Positions 15,865 to 24,308 of a DNA stretch of 64,000 bases are shown here, in pieces. Numbering within the stretch: position 1 is the stretch's first letter; each line of letters opens with the position of its first letter. The stretch covers positions 50,914 to 114,913 of the forward strand of contig NZ_AUCZ01000011.1 of the NCBI RefSeq assembly GCF_000430025.1, written 5' to 3'. Under the pieces are notes generated by a model. It had not been told where the DNA came from, made no database searches, and saw only the letters and a list, made by a program, of their open reading frames with translations. Both the position numbers and the translations under genes were made by a program. The DNA is from Flavobacterium suncheonense GH29-5 = DSM 17707 (lineage in GTDB: Bacteria > Bacteroidota > Bacteroidia > Flavobacteriales > Flavobacteriaceae).

Positions 15865-16686
15865 TTAGTTAAGATTTAATGGTAATCGTGAATTTCTAAA
15901 TAAGGTTCTGAATTTATTATTTCCAAATAAAGTATTTATTGTTGTATCCCTTTCAGGCTCTGAAAATAATGGTAAAAATTCAACATATTGTTCAATTAAA
16001 TCAATTTGTGGTTTTACCATTTTTACATTTTCCATACTCTCTATATCTTCAGCAAAACCTAAATTGGTAAATTCTTCCTGTCCAAAAATGCTGCTGAATA
16101 ATTCGCCTGAACTTTTAAGGTACTTTATAGGTTCAATAATATTTGACTCTACATACTTATATAAATAATTTAAAACTTTGTCAACATCTGTTTTATTGGT
16201 CAATAATATAGGTTCTTCACTTGCTAAAAATTCAATAAATGCCTTTTGATGATCAGGATGTAAAGCATTTAAAATAGTCCCTAATATTGTGCGGTTGGTG
16301 TAAATTTTATCATTTACGATTGCCTCAAACTCTACATCTTCAATTCGGTTATAAACTCTTTTGTTATAATGTTTCGAAGGATTTTTAAAATCTGTCACTC
16401 TAAGCAAACTATAACTATAGTCTTCAATTAATTTATCTTCTTTGAAAATGTCTTTTAGTGTTATAGCAATCGTAATTTTATTATAATCATCTTCAATTTT
16501 TTCTTGATCAATGCCTACTATTTCATAATATCTAGTAAATACCCAATTTCTGCTTTTTTCTTCAAGTATAATTATGTTTTCACCAACTTCTCCAGAAAAT
16601 TTTCTCTTTTGAGTAAATGAAATTTTTTGGGTTTCCTCATTGTTTAACTTTTTGTTTAGACTATTTGCATTAAATATCCAATTCAT
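15865..16686 (-). CDS. Hypothetical protein, possible EVE/PUA-like N-terminal domain
   Basis: I chose ATG 16686 (MNWIFNANS, 273 residues); ATG 16695 and GTG 16710 are in-frame alternatives that overlap the upstream gene. Residues 1-60 resemble an EVE/PUA-like fold: a WIFNANS opening, then GENIIILEE and NWVFTRYYEIVGI, as in readers of modified bases. The remainder is helical and acidic and unrecognised. The gene sits between the PIN-like gene and the PD-(D/E)XK candidate with 1-base spacing on both sides, so the two downstream products are probably made in equal amounts. A base-modification sensor would fit a methylase-containing system but is weakly supported. Confidence 0.55.
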   Translation of the reverse strand: MNWIFNANSLNKKLNNEETQKISFTQKRKFSGEVGENIIILEEKSRNWVFTRYYEIVGIDQEKIEDDYNKITIAITLKDIFKEDKLIEDYSYSLLRVTDFKNPSKHYNKRVYNRIEDVEFEAIVNDKIYTNRTILGTILNALHPDHQKAFIEFLASEEPILLTNKTDVDKVLNYLYKYVESNIIEPIKYLKSSGELFSSIFGQEEFTNLGFAEDIESMENVKMVKPQIDLIEQYVEFLPLFSEPERDTTINTLFGNNKFRTLFRNSRLPLNLN

Positions 16687-16687
16687 A

Positions 16688-17074
16688 CTATTCATTTTTA
16701 ATTTTAACACCTCTCAACTTTTTACCTCCATAATTAAACGAAAACAATTTATCTTTTGAATCTGATTTCTCAATTATATGTGGCCAAACTCTTAAAACAG
16801 TCATAGCGAATTCAAAACGGTCAATCTTTTCATCCATTACTCTACAAACTATTGTTTTGTATCCTTCTTCAGATTGTTTAATTATAGGAATTGAAATTCC
16901 CTTTTTTTGAAAATCTACAACAAGAAAAATTGAGTCTTTTAAATCATTTTCATTTATTTCATTGTCTTCCCAACGTTCAATTTCATATTTTTTTTGTTTT
17001 TGAAGATTATGCACATCTTCTAATATTTTCAACACTGGACGTGGGTAATTGGAATCAATATATATTTTCATCAT
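16688..17074 (-). CDS. PIN-like toxin candidate (partner of a DUF433 antitoxin)
   Basis: A 128-residue protein. It opens MMKIYIDSNYPRPVL with D7 where PIN-like (DUF5615/VapC-related) nucleases carry their first catalytic acid. Further acids are at D37, E39 and D54 (VVDFQKKG), and the C-terminus has the WPHIIEK stretch seen in this toxin group. DUF433 proteins are the usual upstream antitoxin partners of such PIN-like toxins; here the preceding gene, only 2 bases away, ends in a DUF433-like domain fused to a DNA methylase. An RNA- or tRNA-cleaving toxin is inferred; the catalytic set is not fully certain. Confidence 0.65.
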   Translation of the reverse strand: MMKIYIDSNYPRPVLKILEDVHNLQKQKKYEIERWEDNEINENDLKDSIFLVVDFQKKGISIPIIKQSEEGYKTIVCRVMDEKIDRFEFAMTVLRVWPHIIEKSDSKDKLFSFNYGGKKLRGVKIKNE

Positions 17075-17076
17075 AC

Positions 17077-20000
17077 TTATGATTGATAGGCTAATACTGC
17101 TTCTATGTCTTCCTTGCTTATTTCATAATCTTCAATGATTTCCTCAATTGATTCGGGTCCCGAATAGAAACGTAAAATTGTTTCTACATTTACTCCTTTT
17201 TGACTGATTATTGAAGGTTTTCCACCTCCAACTTTAGGTGTAATTTCAATTCGTTTCAAGCCTTTTGCAGGTGTAATTCTTTGTGCAATACCTGACGTAT
17301 CGAATTCAATATCTCTGAAAAATTCTCTAACGATATCCAGATTAAATTGGTTTTTACCATTTAGTGTAACGTTACCGTCTTCAAAGTCCCAAGTGATGTC
17401 ACTACCTGATACTCTTAATTTTTTATTTACATTATTTGTTGCAAAAGGAAATGACTTTCCAGTTTTATCTGCTAAGTCTTGTCTTGCTTTAAAAATGGCT
17501 CTTATGTTAAATTTATTTTCAATTAATTCACCAATAACCACCAATTCAATTAATCCATGGAAGCTAATACGACGATTATCTATATCTGTTTTTACGGAAC
17601 CATCTAAACCTTCATAGTCTATTTCTGCCAATTTATTAAACCAACGTCTTACTCTTTCTGTTGGTTTATTTATTATTCGAGCTACATCGGCAATAGTATA
17701 AATCCCGTCTGTATTAGTAAACTCTTTCATAATTGTATCATTTGATGTGTCAAACATTGACACCTGATTGGTTTCTTGTTTTTGTACTTTGATCTTCTTC
17801 TCCTTCACCACCTTCTCCTTCTTCACCGCCTTCTTTTTATCCCACAACCCAGCCGCCACTTCCTCTTCGTGGATTTTATGGTTAAGTTCTAACAGGCGCT
17901 TTAATACCTCTTTGCGGGCTTCTGGGTGAATGGTGTAACGAACACGGTCGTTTTCTGGTAAATACTCTACCTCATAAAAATCATGACGTAAGGCTATATC
18001 TTGCCAACCATAGGCTTTAGTTAATTCTCCATCTATCAAAGTAATTAAATTTCTAATCTGATAAATATTATCATTTTGAATATTAGGATTATTTAAATCA
18101 TTGCCATAGGAGGTTAGCCCCTTTTTATTTTCAATACAATATTGTCTTCTTTTTAAATCAAAATCTAAAGAATAGTTAATAAATGCCTCATCTAATATAT
18201 CTAAGTTTGGAAAAGGAAATGTTTGAAATGTATCCGTAGGATTGTATCTTGGAGTGCCACCCTGAGAAGTTGAAAATTTCCGTGACCATTCAAGATGTAT
18301 CATAGAATGTAATATTCCAAAAATTCTTATATCATCTATTCCTATTACAGTTAGACTTTGATCTAAAACTATTTCTTTATTTTCGGTAATTATAAAATTG
18401 AGATGTTTTGATGTTTTAGCTGTAACATAATATTTTTTTAAGGTTTTTATCCTATCATAAAGAGCTACAGCTCTTCGGCCATAAATCCACCACTTTTCTC
18501 TATATCCTTTATCTTTCTTCTTTTGCCTTTCGGGATATACTCTCTCTTCTACAATTTTAAAAGCATCATTATACTTTTTCGCTTTTTCTAATTGGAAGTC
18601 ATAAAAATTAATAATTTGTCGAGACGCTTTCATTTCAAAATTACTTGTCAAATCATCACCAATTAAATATGGTTTTATGATGTTTTCTAAGCCATTATTA
18701 GTAGCAATTAATTTCCCCGCTTCTTCAATAGTTAATATAAAGCCATCACCATTTACCACAGTTCCTTGAAATGCAAATTCATTAATTCCTCCTAAAATTA
18801 GAGGAGATTTTGATTCAGAATCGTCATCTAAAAAAGAATTAATATGTGTAACAATTTTATCATTTAAATAAAAAATATTTGAAGATTTTTTTGTTAACGA
18901 GATTAAATCAACAATCGTTGCAGCCTCTCCTGGCCACACAATATTTTTTTTAGCCATGTTAATTAAATACCCAATTTCAACTAAGAATTCTAATCCTGCA
19001 ACTCTTGTTGCACCTTCTTTTATACTTTGAGTTGTTATTATTGCTAAAAAACCTTCATTTAAAATCAAATTGCTAACCCTCCTTAAAAAATAAGCAACCA
19101 AGTCAACACTTCCAGCAGTGCCTTCATACACGCTTTTTATATAATTGTTAAAATAATCCCCATAAGCTCCACTTATTTTTTTTCCTCCTAAATAAGGTGG
19201 ATTCCCCAAAATACAATCAAATCCACCACTCTGAAATACTTGTGGAAATTCTAAAAACCAATGAAAAAAACGTTTTTCTTGTGCTAATGCCATACTGGCA
19301 CCTCGGTCAATAATCTGTGCGTTGGTTTTTAAGTAACTTACATATTGGCTGTGGGTGGTTAATTTTTCTTTGTTATCCTCTGTTTTAGGAATAAAGAATT
19401 GGGCTACTTGTATGTCGGCTATTTGTTTTAATCTAAACCATTTTTTGCCTTGTGTTAAATCGTGATAGGCTTTTTCCTTTTTAGCAATTTGTTCCGGGGT
19501 ATTTTCTGGTAACTGCGTAAACGTAGTAAAGTCTTTTTGCAAGTCTTTTAAATCGTCATCGGCAGATGCTACATCAAAAGTGGTTAATTGCCCTTTGGTT
19601 TTGCGTTCTAAGTCGTTTCGCTTTTTAAAGGCACTTGCAATGTCTTTGTCATCACCTGGTAAGGTTTTAAATGCTTCGCTGGCAATACCGTTTTCTAGTT
19701 CTTCAAAATGCGCCAAACCTACAATGGCATTTCCGTTTTTAATGTGGTGGTCTAAAAAGTTAAGTGGTTGTCCTGGTTCATGCGCTTCTAACCATAGCGC
19801 TACTTTACACAATTCTACCGCTAATGGGTTTAAATCTACCCCATAAATACAGTTTTTAATCACATCGCGAACAGCTATCCGTAAAACCGATGGTGTGGGT
19901 TGGTCTTCGTTACTGCGTACTCTTGCCAACTCAAAACCAATTCTGCGCGCCGCAGATAATAAAATATGACCGCTACCACATGCCACATCACAAACCGTAA

Positions 20001-21459
20001 TACTTAATAATCCTTGTTCAGGATCGGCTTCTTTTAGTTTATCGGCAATGATGTAATCTAAAGAGTGTACGATTAATGGTTTTACCAATTCCTCTGGCGT
20101 GTAATGCGAACCCGAAGATGAACGCTCGTCTCCTTGTTTGAAATAAAACTCCCCGTTTTCTACTACGGGTTCAAACTCTAATAAACCTTCGTACACCGAA
20201 CCGAATTCTTCTACATCTAGATCGGCGTAGTTTACACGTATGGTTTGCTTGTTTTCGTTTTCAAAAGTAACCAAGTATTTGAATACTTCTAAAACCGTTT
20301 TGTTGTTTAAAACCGTATCGTTTAGGCTTTGAATAGCGTTGTAACTAAATATTCCAGAACCCAGCGCATCTATTCCTAAGACTTTCCCTGTATTGGCGTC
20401 TTCAAACAAACGGAAGGTCATTAATAACGATTGCCAAAGATCGGTTTTCTTAGGATCGATGTACACCGCTTTGTTTACCAAATAGGTTAAGCGTTGGATG
20501 CTGTAAAACTTATAGTAGATGTCTTTTAGTTTCTTTTCTTCTTCGGTTAGATTTTCTTTGTAAATCAAGTTACGTTCCTCAATAACCAATAAGAACAACA
20601 CGCGATATACTGATCTTAGAATATGCAGATAGTACTGCTTCGCATGGATCTTATTATCTTCAAAAGATTGTTGTAACTCTCTGTTTTCTGGTTGTTTTAA
20701 TAAACCATTAGCCAAAGAAAGGATTGATTTTTCTACCGCTTGACTCAAACGCTCGCGAATACGAGAACCTGATGCCAAAGCTTCGTTATGGTAATACTCT
20801 AAAATAGCATCTTTTGCTTCTTCTTTGGTGTCTTTTAAACGTGAAGCATGCAATAAACGGTAGAAAATAGCAAATTCGGCATAATGGCCTTCTTCTACCA
20901 TTTGCTCTAAGTTGAACTCCAAATAACTTAAACGTGATAAACGAGTGGCATCACGCAATACTCGAAAATGGATTCCATTGGTTACAAAACCATAAATGTG
21001 CTCTGTAGAATTGATGTATTCCTGCATTAACGCATGAGGCGATAATCTAGGGCCGCTTTCTGCTTTTTTATCTAACGATTGTTCTGAACCTACAATATGA
21101 ATGGGAAAACCATCTTTATTGCTAGCTCTATGGGAAATAGCGTAGGATTTACCGTTTACTATTTCAGCATTAGTCAGTGCTACTTCATAACCTAATTGAT
21201 TTAGTAGGGGTAATATCCAATACCTGCGGGTTTCGGTTACGCCATTGTCGGTAGGTTGAAAAGCATTTCGTTTTTGTTTGAAAATTTGCCAATGCGTATT
21301 GATCAAACTCCAAGCATTGCTAATTTCATCACGCACTAATTCATTGGGTTTTAACCCAAAGTCTTGTGGCTTTTGATGGCTGATGTTATCTTGACGAATG
21401 CGATCTAGAATTTCACTTGTGAAAATGTTACCTTGTATGTTGATTGTAGAGAACTTCAT
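17077..21459 (-). CDS. Eco57I/PglX-type adenine methylase fused to a HTH-DUF433 antitoxin-like tail
   Basis: A 1460-residue protein. An N-terminal helical region precedes the N6-adenine methyltransferase core: GSHYTPEELV, motif I VACGSGHIL (near residue 491), YGVDLNPLAVELCK, and motif IV NPPYLGG (near 750). A target-recognition region follows to about 1160. A Lys-rich linker (near 1216) leads to a second part: winged helix/MerR-like residues 1245-1300 (IADVARIINKPTERVRRWF) and DUF433 at about 1400-1460 (RIEITPKVGGGKPSI, SIEEIIEDYEISKEDI). It resembles DrmMI/PglX of DISARM and BREX. The tail looks like a complete DUF433 antitoxin, and the next gene is a PIN-like toxin candidate. The recognition region is clearly more AT-rich than the flanks. 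Confidence 0.88.
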   Translation of the reverse strand: MKFSTINIQGNIFTSEILDRIRQDNISHQKPQDFGLKPNELVRDEISNAWSLINTHWQIFKQKRNAFQPTDNGVTETRRYWILPLLNQLGYEVALTNAEIVNGKSYAISHRASNKDGFPIHIVGSEQSLDKKAESGPRLSPHALMQEYINSTEHIYGFVTNGIHFRVLRDATRLSRLSYLEFNLEQMVEEGHYAEFAIFYRLLHASRLKDTKEEAKDAILEYYHNEALASGSRIRERLSQAVEKSILSLANGLLKQPENRELQQSFEDNKIHAKQYYLHILRSVYRVLFLLVIEERNLIYKENLTEEEKKLKDIYYKFYSIQRLTYLVNKAVYIDPKKTDLWQSLLMTFRLFEDANTGKVLGIDALGSGIFSYNAIQSLNDTVLNNKTVLEVFKYLVTFENENKQTIRVNYADLDVEEFGSVYEGLLEFEPVVENGEFYFKQGDERSSSGSHYTPEELVKPLIVHSLDYIIADKLKEADPEQGLLSITVCDVACGSGHILLSAARRIGFELARVRSNEDQPTPSVLRIAVRDVIKNCIYGVDLNPLAVELCKVALWLEAHEPGQPLNFLDHHIKNGNAIVGLAHFEELENGIASEAFKTLPGDDKDIASAFKKRNDLERKTKGQLTTFDVASADDDLKDLQKDFTTFTQLPENTPEQIAKKEKAYHDLTQGKKWFRLKQIADIQVAQFFIPKTEDNKEKLTTHSQYVSYLKTNAQIIDRGASMALAQEKRFFHWFLEFPQVFQSGGFDCILGNPPYLGGKKISGAYGDYFNNYIKSVYEGTAGSVDLVAYFLRRVSNLILNEGFLAIITTQSIKEGATRVAGLEFLVEIGYLINMAKKNIVWPGEAATIVDLISLTKKSSNIFYLNDKIVTHINSFLDDDSESKSPLILGGINEFAFQGTVVNGDGFILTIEEAGKLIATNNGLENIIKPYLIGDDLTSNFEMKASRQIINFYDFQLEKAKKYNDAFKIVEERVYPERQKKKDKGYREKWWIYGRRAVALYDRIKTLKKYYVTAKTSKHLNFIITENKEIVLDQSLTVIGIDDIRIFGILHSMIHLEWSRKFSTSQGGTPRYNPTDTFQTFPFPNLDILDEAFINYSLDFDLKRRQYCIENKKGLTSYGNDLNNPNIQNDNIYQIRNLITLIDGELTKAYGWQDIALRHDFYEVEYLPENDRVRYTIHPEARKEVLKRLLELNHKIHEEEVAAGLWDKKKAVKKEKVVKEKKIKVQKQETNQVSMFDTSNDTIMKEFTNTDGIYTIADVARIINKPTERVRRWFNKLAEIDYEGLDGSVKTDIDNRRISFHGLIELVVIGELIENKFNIRAIFKARQDLADKTGKSFPFATNNVNKKLRVSGSDITWDFEDGNVTLNGKNQFNLDIVREFFRDIEFDTSGIAQRITPAKGLKRIEITPKVGGGKPSIISQKGVNVETILRFYSGPESIEEIIEDYEISKEDIEAVLAYQS

Positions 21460-21462
21460 GGC

Positions 21463-24300
21463 TTAAAAAATTGCTTTAGGTTTTGGTAATAAAATATAAA
21501 CGCCCATTACATCTGGTGGTAATACTGGAGTCGATTTTTCATAACTTCTTCCACCAATTAAAGCTTTAAATCTTCCGTGTGCTTCTACTAATTTATCAGC
21601 ACGTTCTGCTGCAATAGCTATGAAAGCATCTTTTTTGTTTTCAAAAGAATGTAATTCTTGATCTAGCAATTGTTGTTGTCTTTCTAAAGGTAAATTGCTC
21701 AATGGAATTGCCTTAGCTACTAAATTTTGTGCTTCTTTAAAATCGATAGCCTGTAAATCTCCATTCTGCTCTGAATAACCCCATAAACACATTTCTTCTG
21801 CCACGGATTCGTTTTTAGAACGAACTTCTTTTACTACATTTCGTACTCGGAACATCACAAGAGTAGTCTTGTTTGTTACACTTTCGGTTTGAATGACACT
21901 AGTACGCGCTAAATTATAATTATTGCCTTCTTCTTCAAAGGCATTACTGATTACATAATGACACAATTGTTCGATAAATCGGTGGTTACGACCAATGTAT
22001 TGATATCCTTTAGGAGTGGGAGAATTGAATGCGATTTTTGTTTCTGTTTTCCCTTTTGCTTGTTCGGTTGCTGTTAATAAAGCCACTTGTAAATGTTTAG
22101 GCAAGTTGGTGACTTGTATTCTATAACCATCAAAATCTTGTGTTACTGAAGCTCCTAATAAGGACAATGCATAAGTAGCGAAACTTTCTACCACTTGTGG
22201 ATCTCCGATGGCTTCATCTACTTCTTCTAAATCTTTTTTGATGGCTTCTGCATCTACTGATTCTTGAGCAAAAATAGAACGTAAGTTTTCTCCTTTTTTT
22301 CTAGCCAATTCTAGTTCGTTATCAATCTTAATTTTATCCTCTTGGAACAGTGTTAATTGATCTGCTTCTGAACTAGTTTTTAAGATTTTCTGCGTTAATT
22401 CCGCCATTAGTGATTTGTTGTTTTCACCAATAGGAATAGTAACTCCAATACTTCTTTGAATTTCACGCACTTTACGAATTAACACTTCCAAAATGAATTT
22501 ATCCATTGGATTGTTTTCTCCGTAGAGCATATAGGTTTTGATTTCCTTTGAAGTTTGTCCGAAACGATCGACACGTCCTTCACGTTGTTCAATACGGTTT
22601 GGATTCCAAGGTAAATCATAATGCAACACCGCATTGAAAAGATCCTGTAAATTGATTCCTTCACTCAAACAGTCAGTTGCAATCAACACCCGTTTTTCGT
22701 GTTCGCCCATTCTTTGGATTTCTTCTTTTCTTTGTTCATCGGCTAATTCCGATGTGATGGCTTGCACTAGAACATTTTTTGGAAGCGCTTGTCTTAATTT
22801 TTCTTCTACATATTTAGCCGTAGCAATGTAATGACAGAAAATGATAGGCTGAAATCCTGTTTTTAACCATTTTTGAATGATATCAACCGTATGTTTTATT
22901 TTTAAATCGGTATCCGGATTTTCAATTAGTAGTTCTGCTTTACTTAATAGGTTGGTTAAACCTTGTAATTCATTAGCCTTGTAGTCTACAGCATTTAACA
23001 AATCGTTTCTAGAGAAATCTACTCCAAAGTCATTTTCTTCGAATAAGGTATTTTCAACAGCTTCTGTTCCAATTTCAACTTCTTCTTCCTCAGAAGTTAC
23101 TTTAGCATGGCGCTTTTCTAACATTTCTTTTGCCATCACTGGACTTGACATAGCCCCTTTGATTAAAGCAATAGCTGCCCATGAACGTAATAATTTGGTG
23201 TTTTCATTATCGGTTTCCACTTCCGAAATACCACGAGCAAATGTCACTAAATCATTATAAAAAGCCTTTGTTGTTTCTGATAAGGTAAAACCAACTTCTT
23301 TGGAATCTCTATCAGGAAACAAAGTATCTTCATTCAACCATCTGCGAATGTTTTCTCTTTTTCTTTGAATGAAATATTTGGCAATGTTCTTTCTTTCCGC
23401 TTGGCTTAACTTTTCAAAATCTAATTCTCTGAATGATGGTTTTAACAAGCCTAATAACGATAAAAACTCCTCGTCTTTACCACTATGCGGTGTAGCCGTT
23501 AATAAGACTAAATGTCTTTTTTCTTGTTCTGCAATATCATGAATTAAATTGTATCGCTGTTGTTGGTTTTTAGAAGTGGAACCTTTTGGTAATGTGCAAG
23601 TATGCGCTTCATCTACCACTACTAATTCAGGGCAATCGTTTAAAAAGATTCCTCTTCGTTTGTCTGTTTTAATGTAATCTACAGAGATTACTTGATAAGG
23701 TAAATGATGGAAAACAGAACGATCATCTGGTACCAATCTATCTAATCTTGAAGCCGTACTAGAACGAATGATTTCAGCATCGATGTCTAATTTATCCTTT
23801 AATTCTTGTTGCCATTGTTCGCAAAGATGTGGAGGACAAATCACAGCAAATCTTTTGATTTCGCCGCGTTCCATTAATTCTTTAATAATTAATAATGCTT
23901 CAATGGTTTTTCCAATACCCACATCATCAGCAATTAAAAGACGTGTTATGTCTTGTTTTAAAGCCATTACTAAAGGAACCACTTGATACGATCTCGGTCT
24001 AAAAGATAGTTTTCCCATACTTCTAAATGGTCCAGCTGCATTTCTTAATGAAAGACGGGATGCATTGTACAACAATTTAGCTGTTTCAAAATTTCCTATT
24101 TGATTGGGTGTTGGTTCTTTGAAAGTTGCTTTATCAATTTTCTCAAAATCTTTAGCTAATGGCAAAAAAATACCGGTAATTTCTTCATCAGATCCGCCAA
24201 GAGGTTTTACTAAAACCACTTGTTCCTCATTAGAAGGTAAAACCATCCAATCGCGATTTCTGTAGCGGACTAAATTACCCGGTGTATATTTTGTATTCAT
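21463..24300 (-). CDS. SNF2/HepA-type helicase, DrmD-like
   Basis: A 945-residue superfamily 2 ATPase. Visible motifs: Walker A DDVGIGKT (near 128), DEAH (VVVDEAHTC near 228), LTATPHSG (motif III), and in the second RecA-like lobe CLSEGINLQ and REGRVDRFGQ (near 575-600). The N-terminal 90 residues (YTPGNLVRYRNRDWMV) look like a small beta barrel. This architecture matches DrmD, the SNF2-type helicase of class 1 DISARM, which acts with a PglX-type methylase. It lies 3 bases upstream of the methylase gene and 8 bases downstream of the DUF1998 helicase gene. Translocation on double-stranded DNA is inferred from the family. Confidence 0.87.
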   Translation of the reverse strand: MNTKYTPGNLVRYRNRDWMVLPSNEEQVVLVKPLGGSDEEITGIFLPLAKDFEKIDKATFKEPTPNQIGNFETAKLLYNASRLSLRNAAGPFRSMGKLSFRPRSYQVVPLVMALKQDITRLLIADDVGIGKTIEALLIIKELMERGEIKRFAVICPPHLCEQWQQELKDKLDIDAEIIRSSTASRLDRLVPDDRSVFHHLPYQVISVDYIKTDKRRGIFLNDCPELVVVDEAHTCTLPKGSTSKNQQQRYNLIHDIAEQEKRHLVLLTATPHSGKDEEFLSLLGLLKPSFRELDFEKLSQAERKNIAKYFIQRKRENIRRWLNEDTLFPDRDSKEVGFTLSETTKAFYNDLVTFARGISEVETDNENTKLLRSWAAIALIKGAMSSPVMAKEMLEKRHAKVTSEEEEVEIGTEAVENTLFEENDFGVDFSRNDLLNAVDYKANELQGLTNLLSKAELLIENPDTDLKIKHTVDIIQKWLKTGFQPIIFCHYIATAKYVEEKLRQALPKNVLVQAITSELADEQRKEEIQRMGEHEKRVLIATDCLSEGINLQDLFNAVLHYDLPWNPNRIEQREGRVDRFGQTSKEIKTYMLYGENNPMDKFILEVLIRKVREIQRSIGVTIPIGENNKSLMAELTQKILKTSSEADQLTLFQEDKIKIDNELELARKKGENLRSIFAQESVDAEAIKKDLEEVDEAIGDPQVVESFATYALSLLGASVTQDFDGYRIQVTNLPKHLQVALLTATEQAKGKTETKIAFNSPTPKGYQYIGRNHRFIEQLCHYVISNAFEEEGNNYNLARTSVIQTESVTNKTTLVMFRVRNVVKEVRSKNESVAEEMCLWGYSEQNGDLQAIDFKEAQNLVAKAIPLSNLPLERQQQLLDQELHSFENKKDAFIAIAAERADKLVEAHGRFKALIGGRSYEKSTPVLPPDVMGVYILLPKPKAIF

Positions 24301-24308
24301 TACAATCT

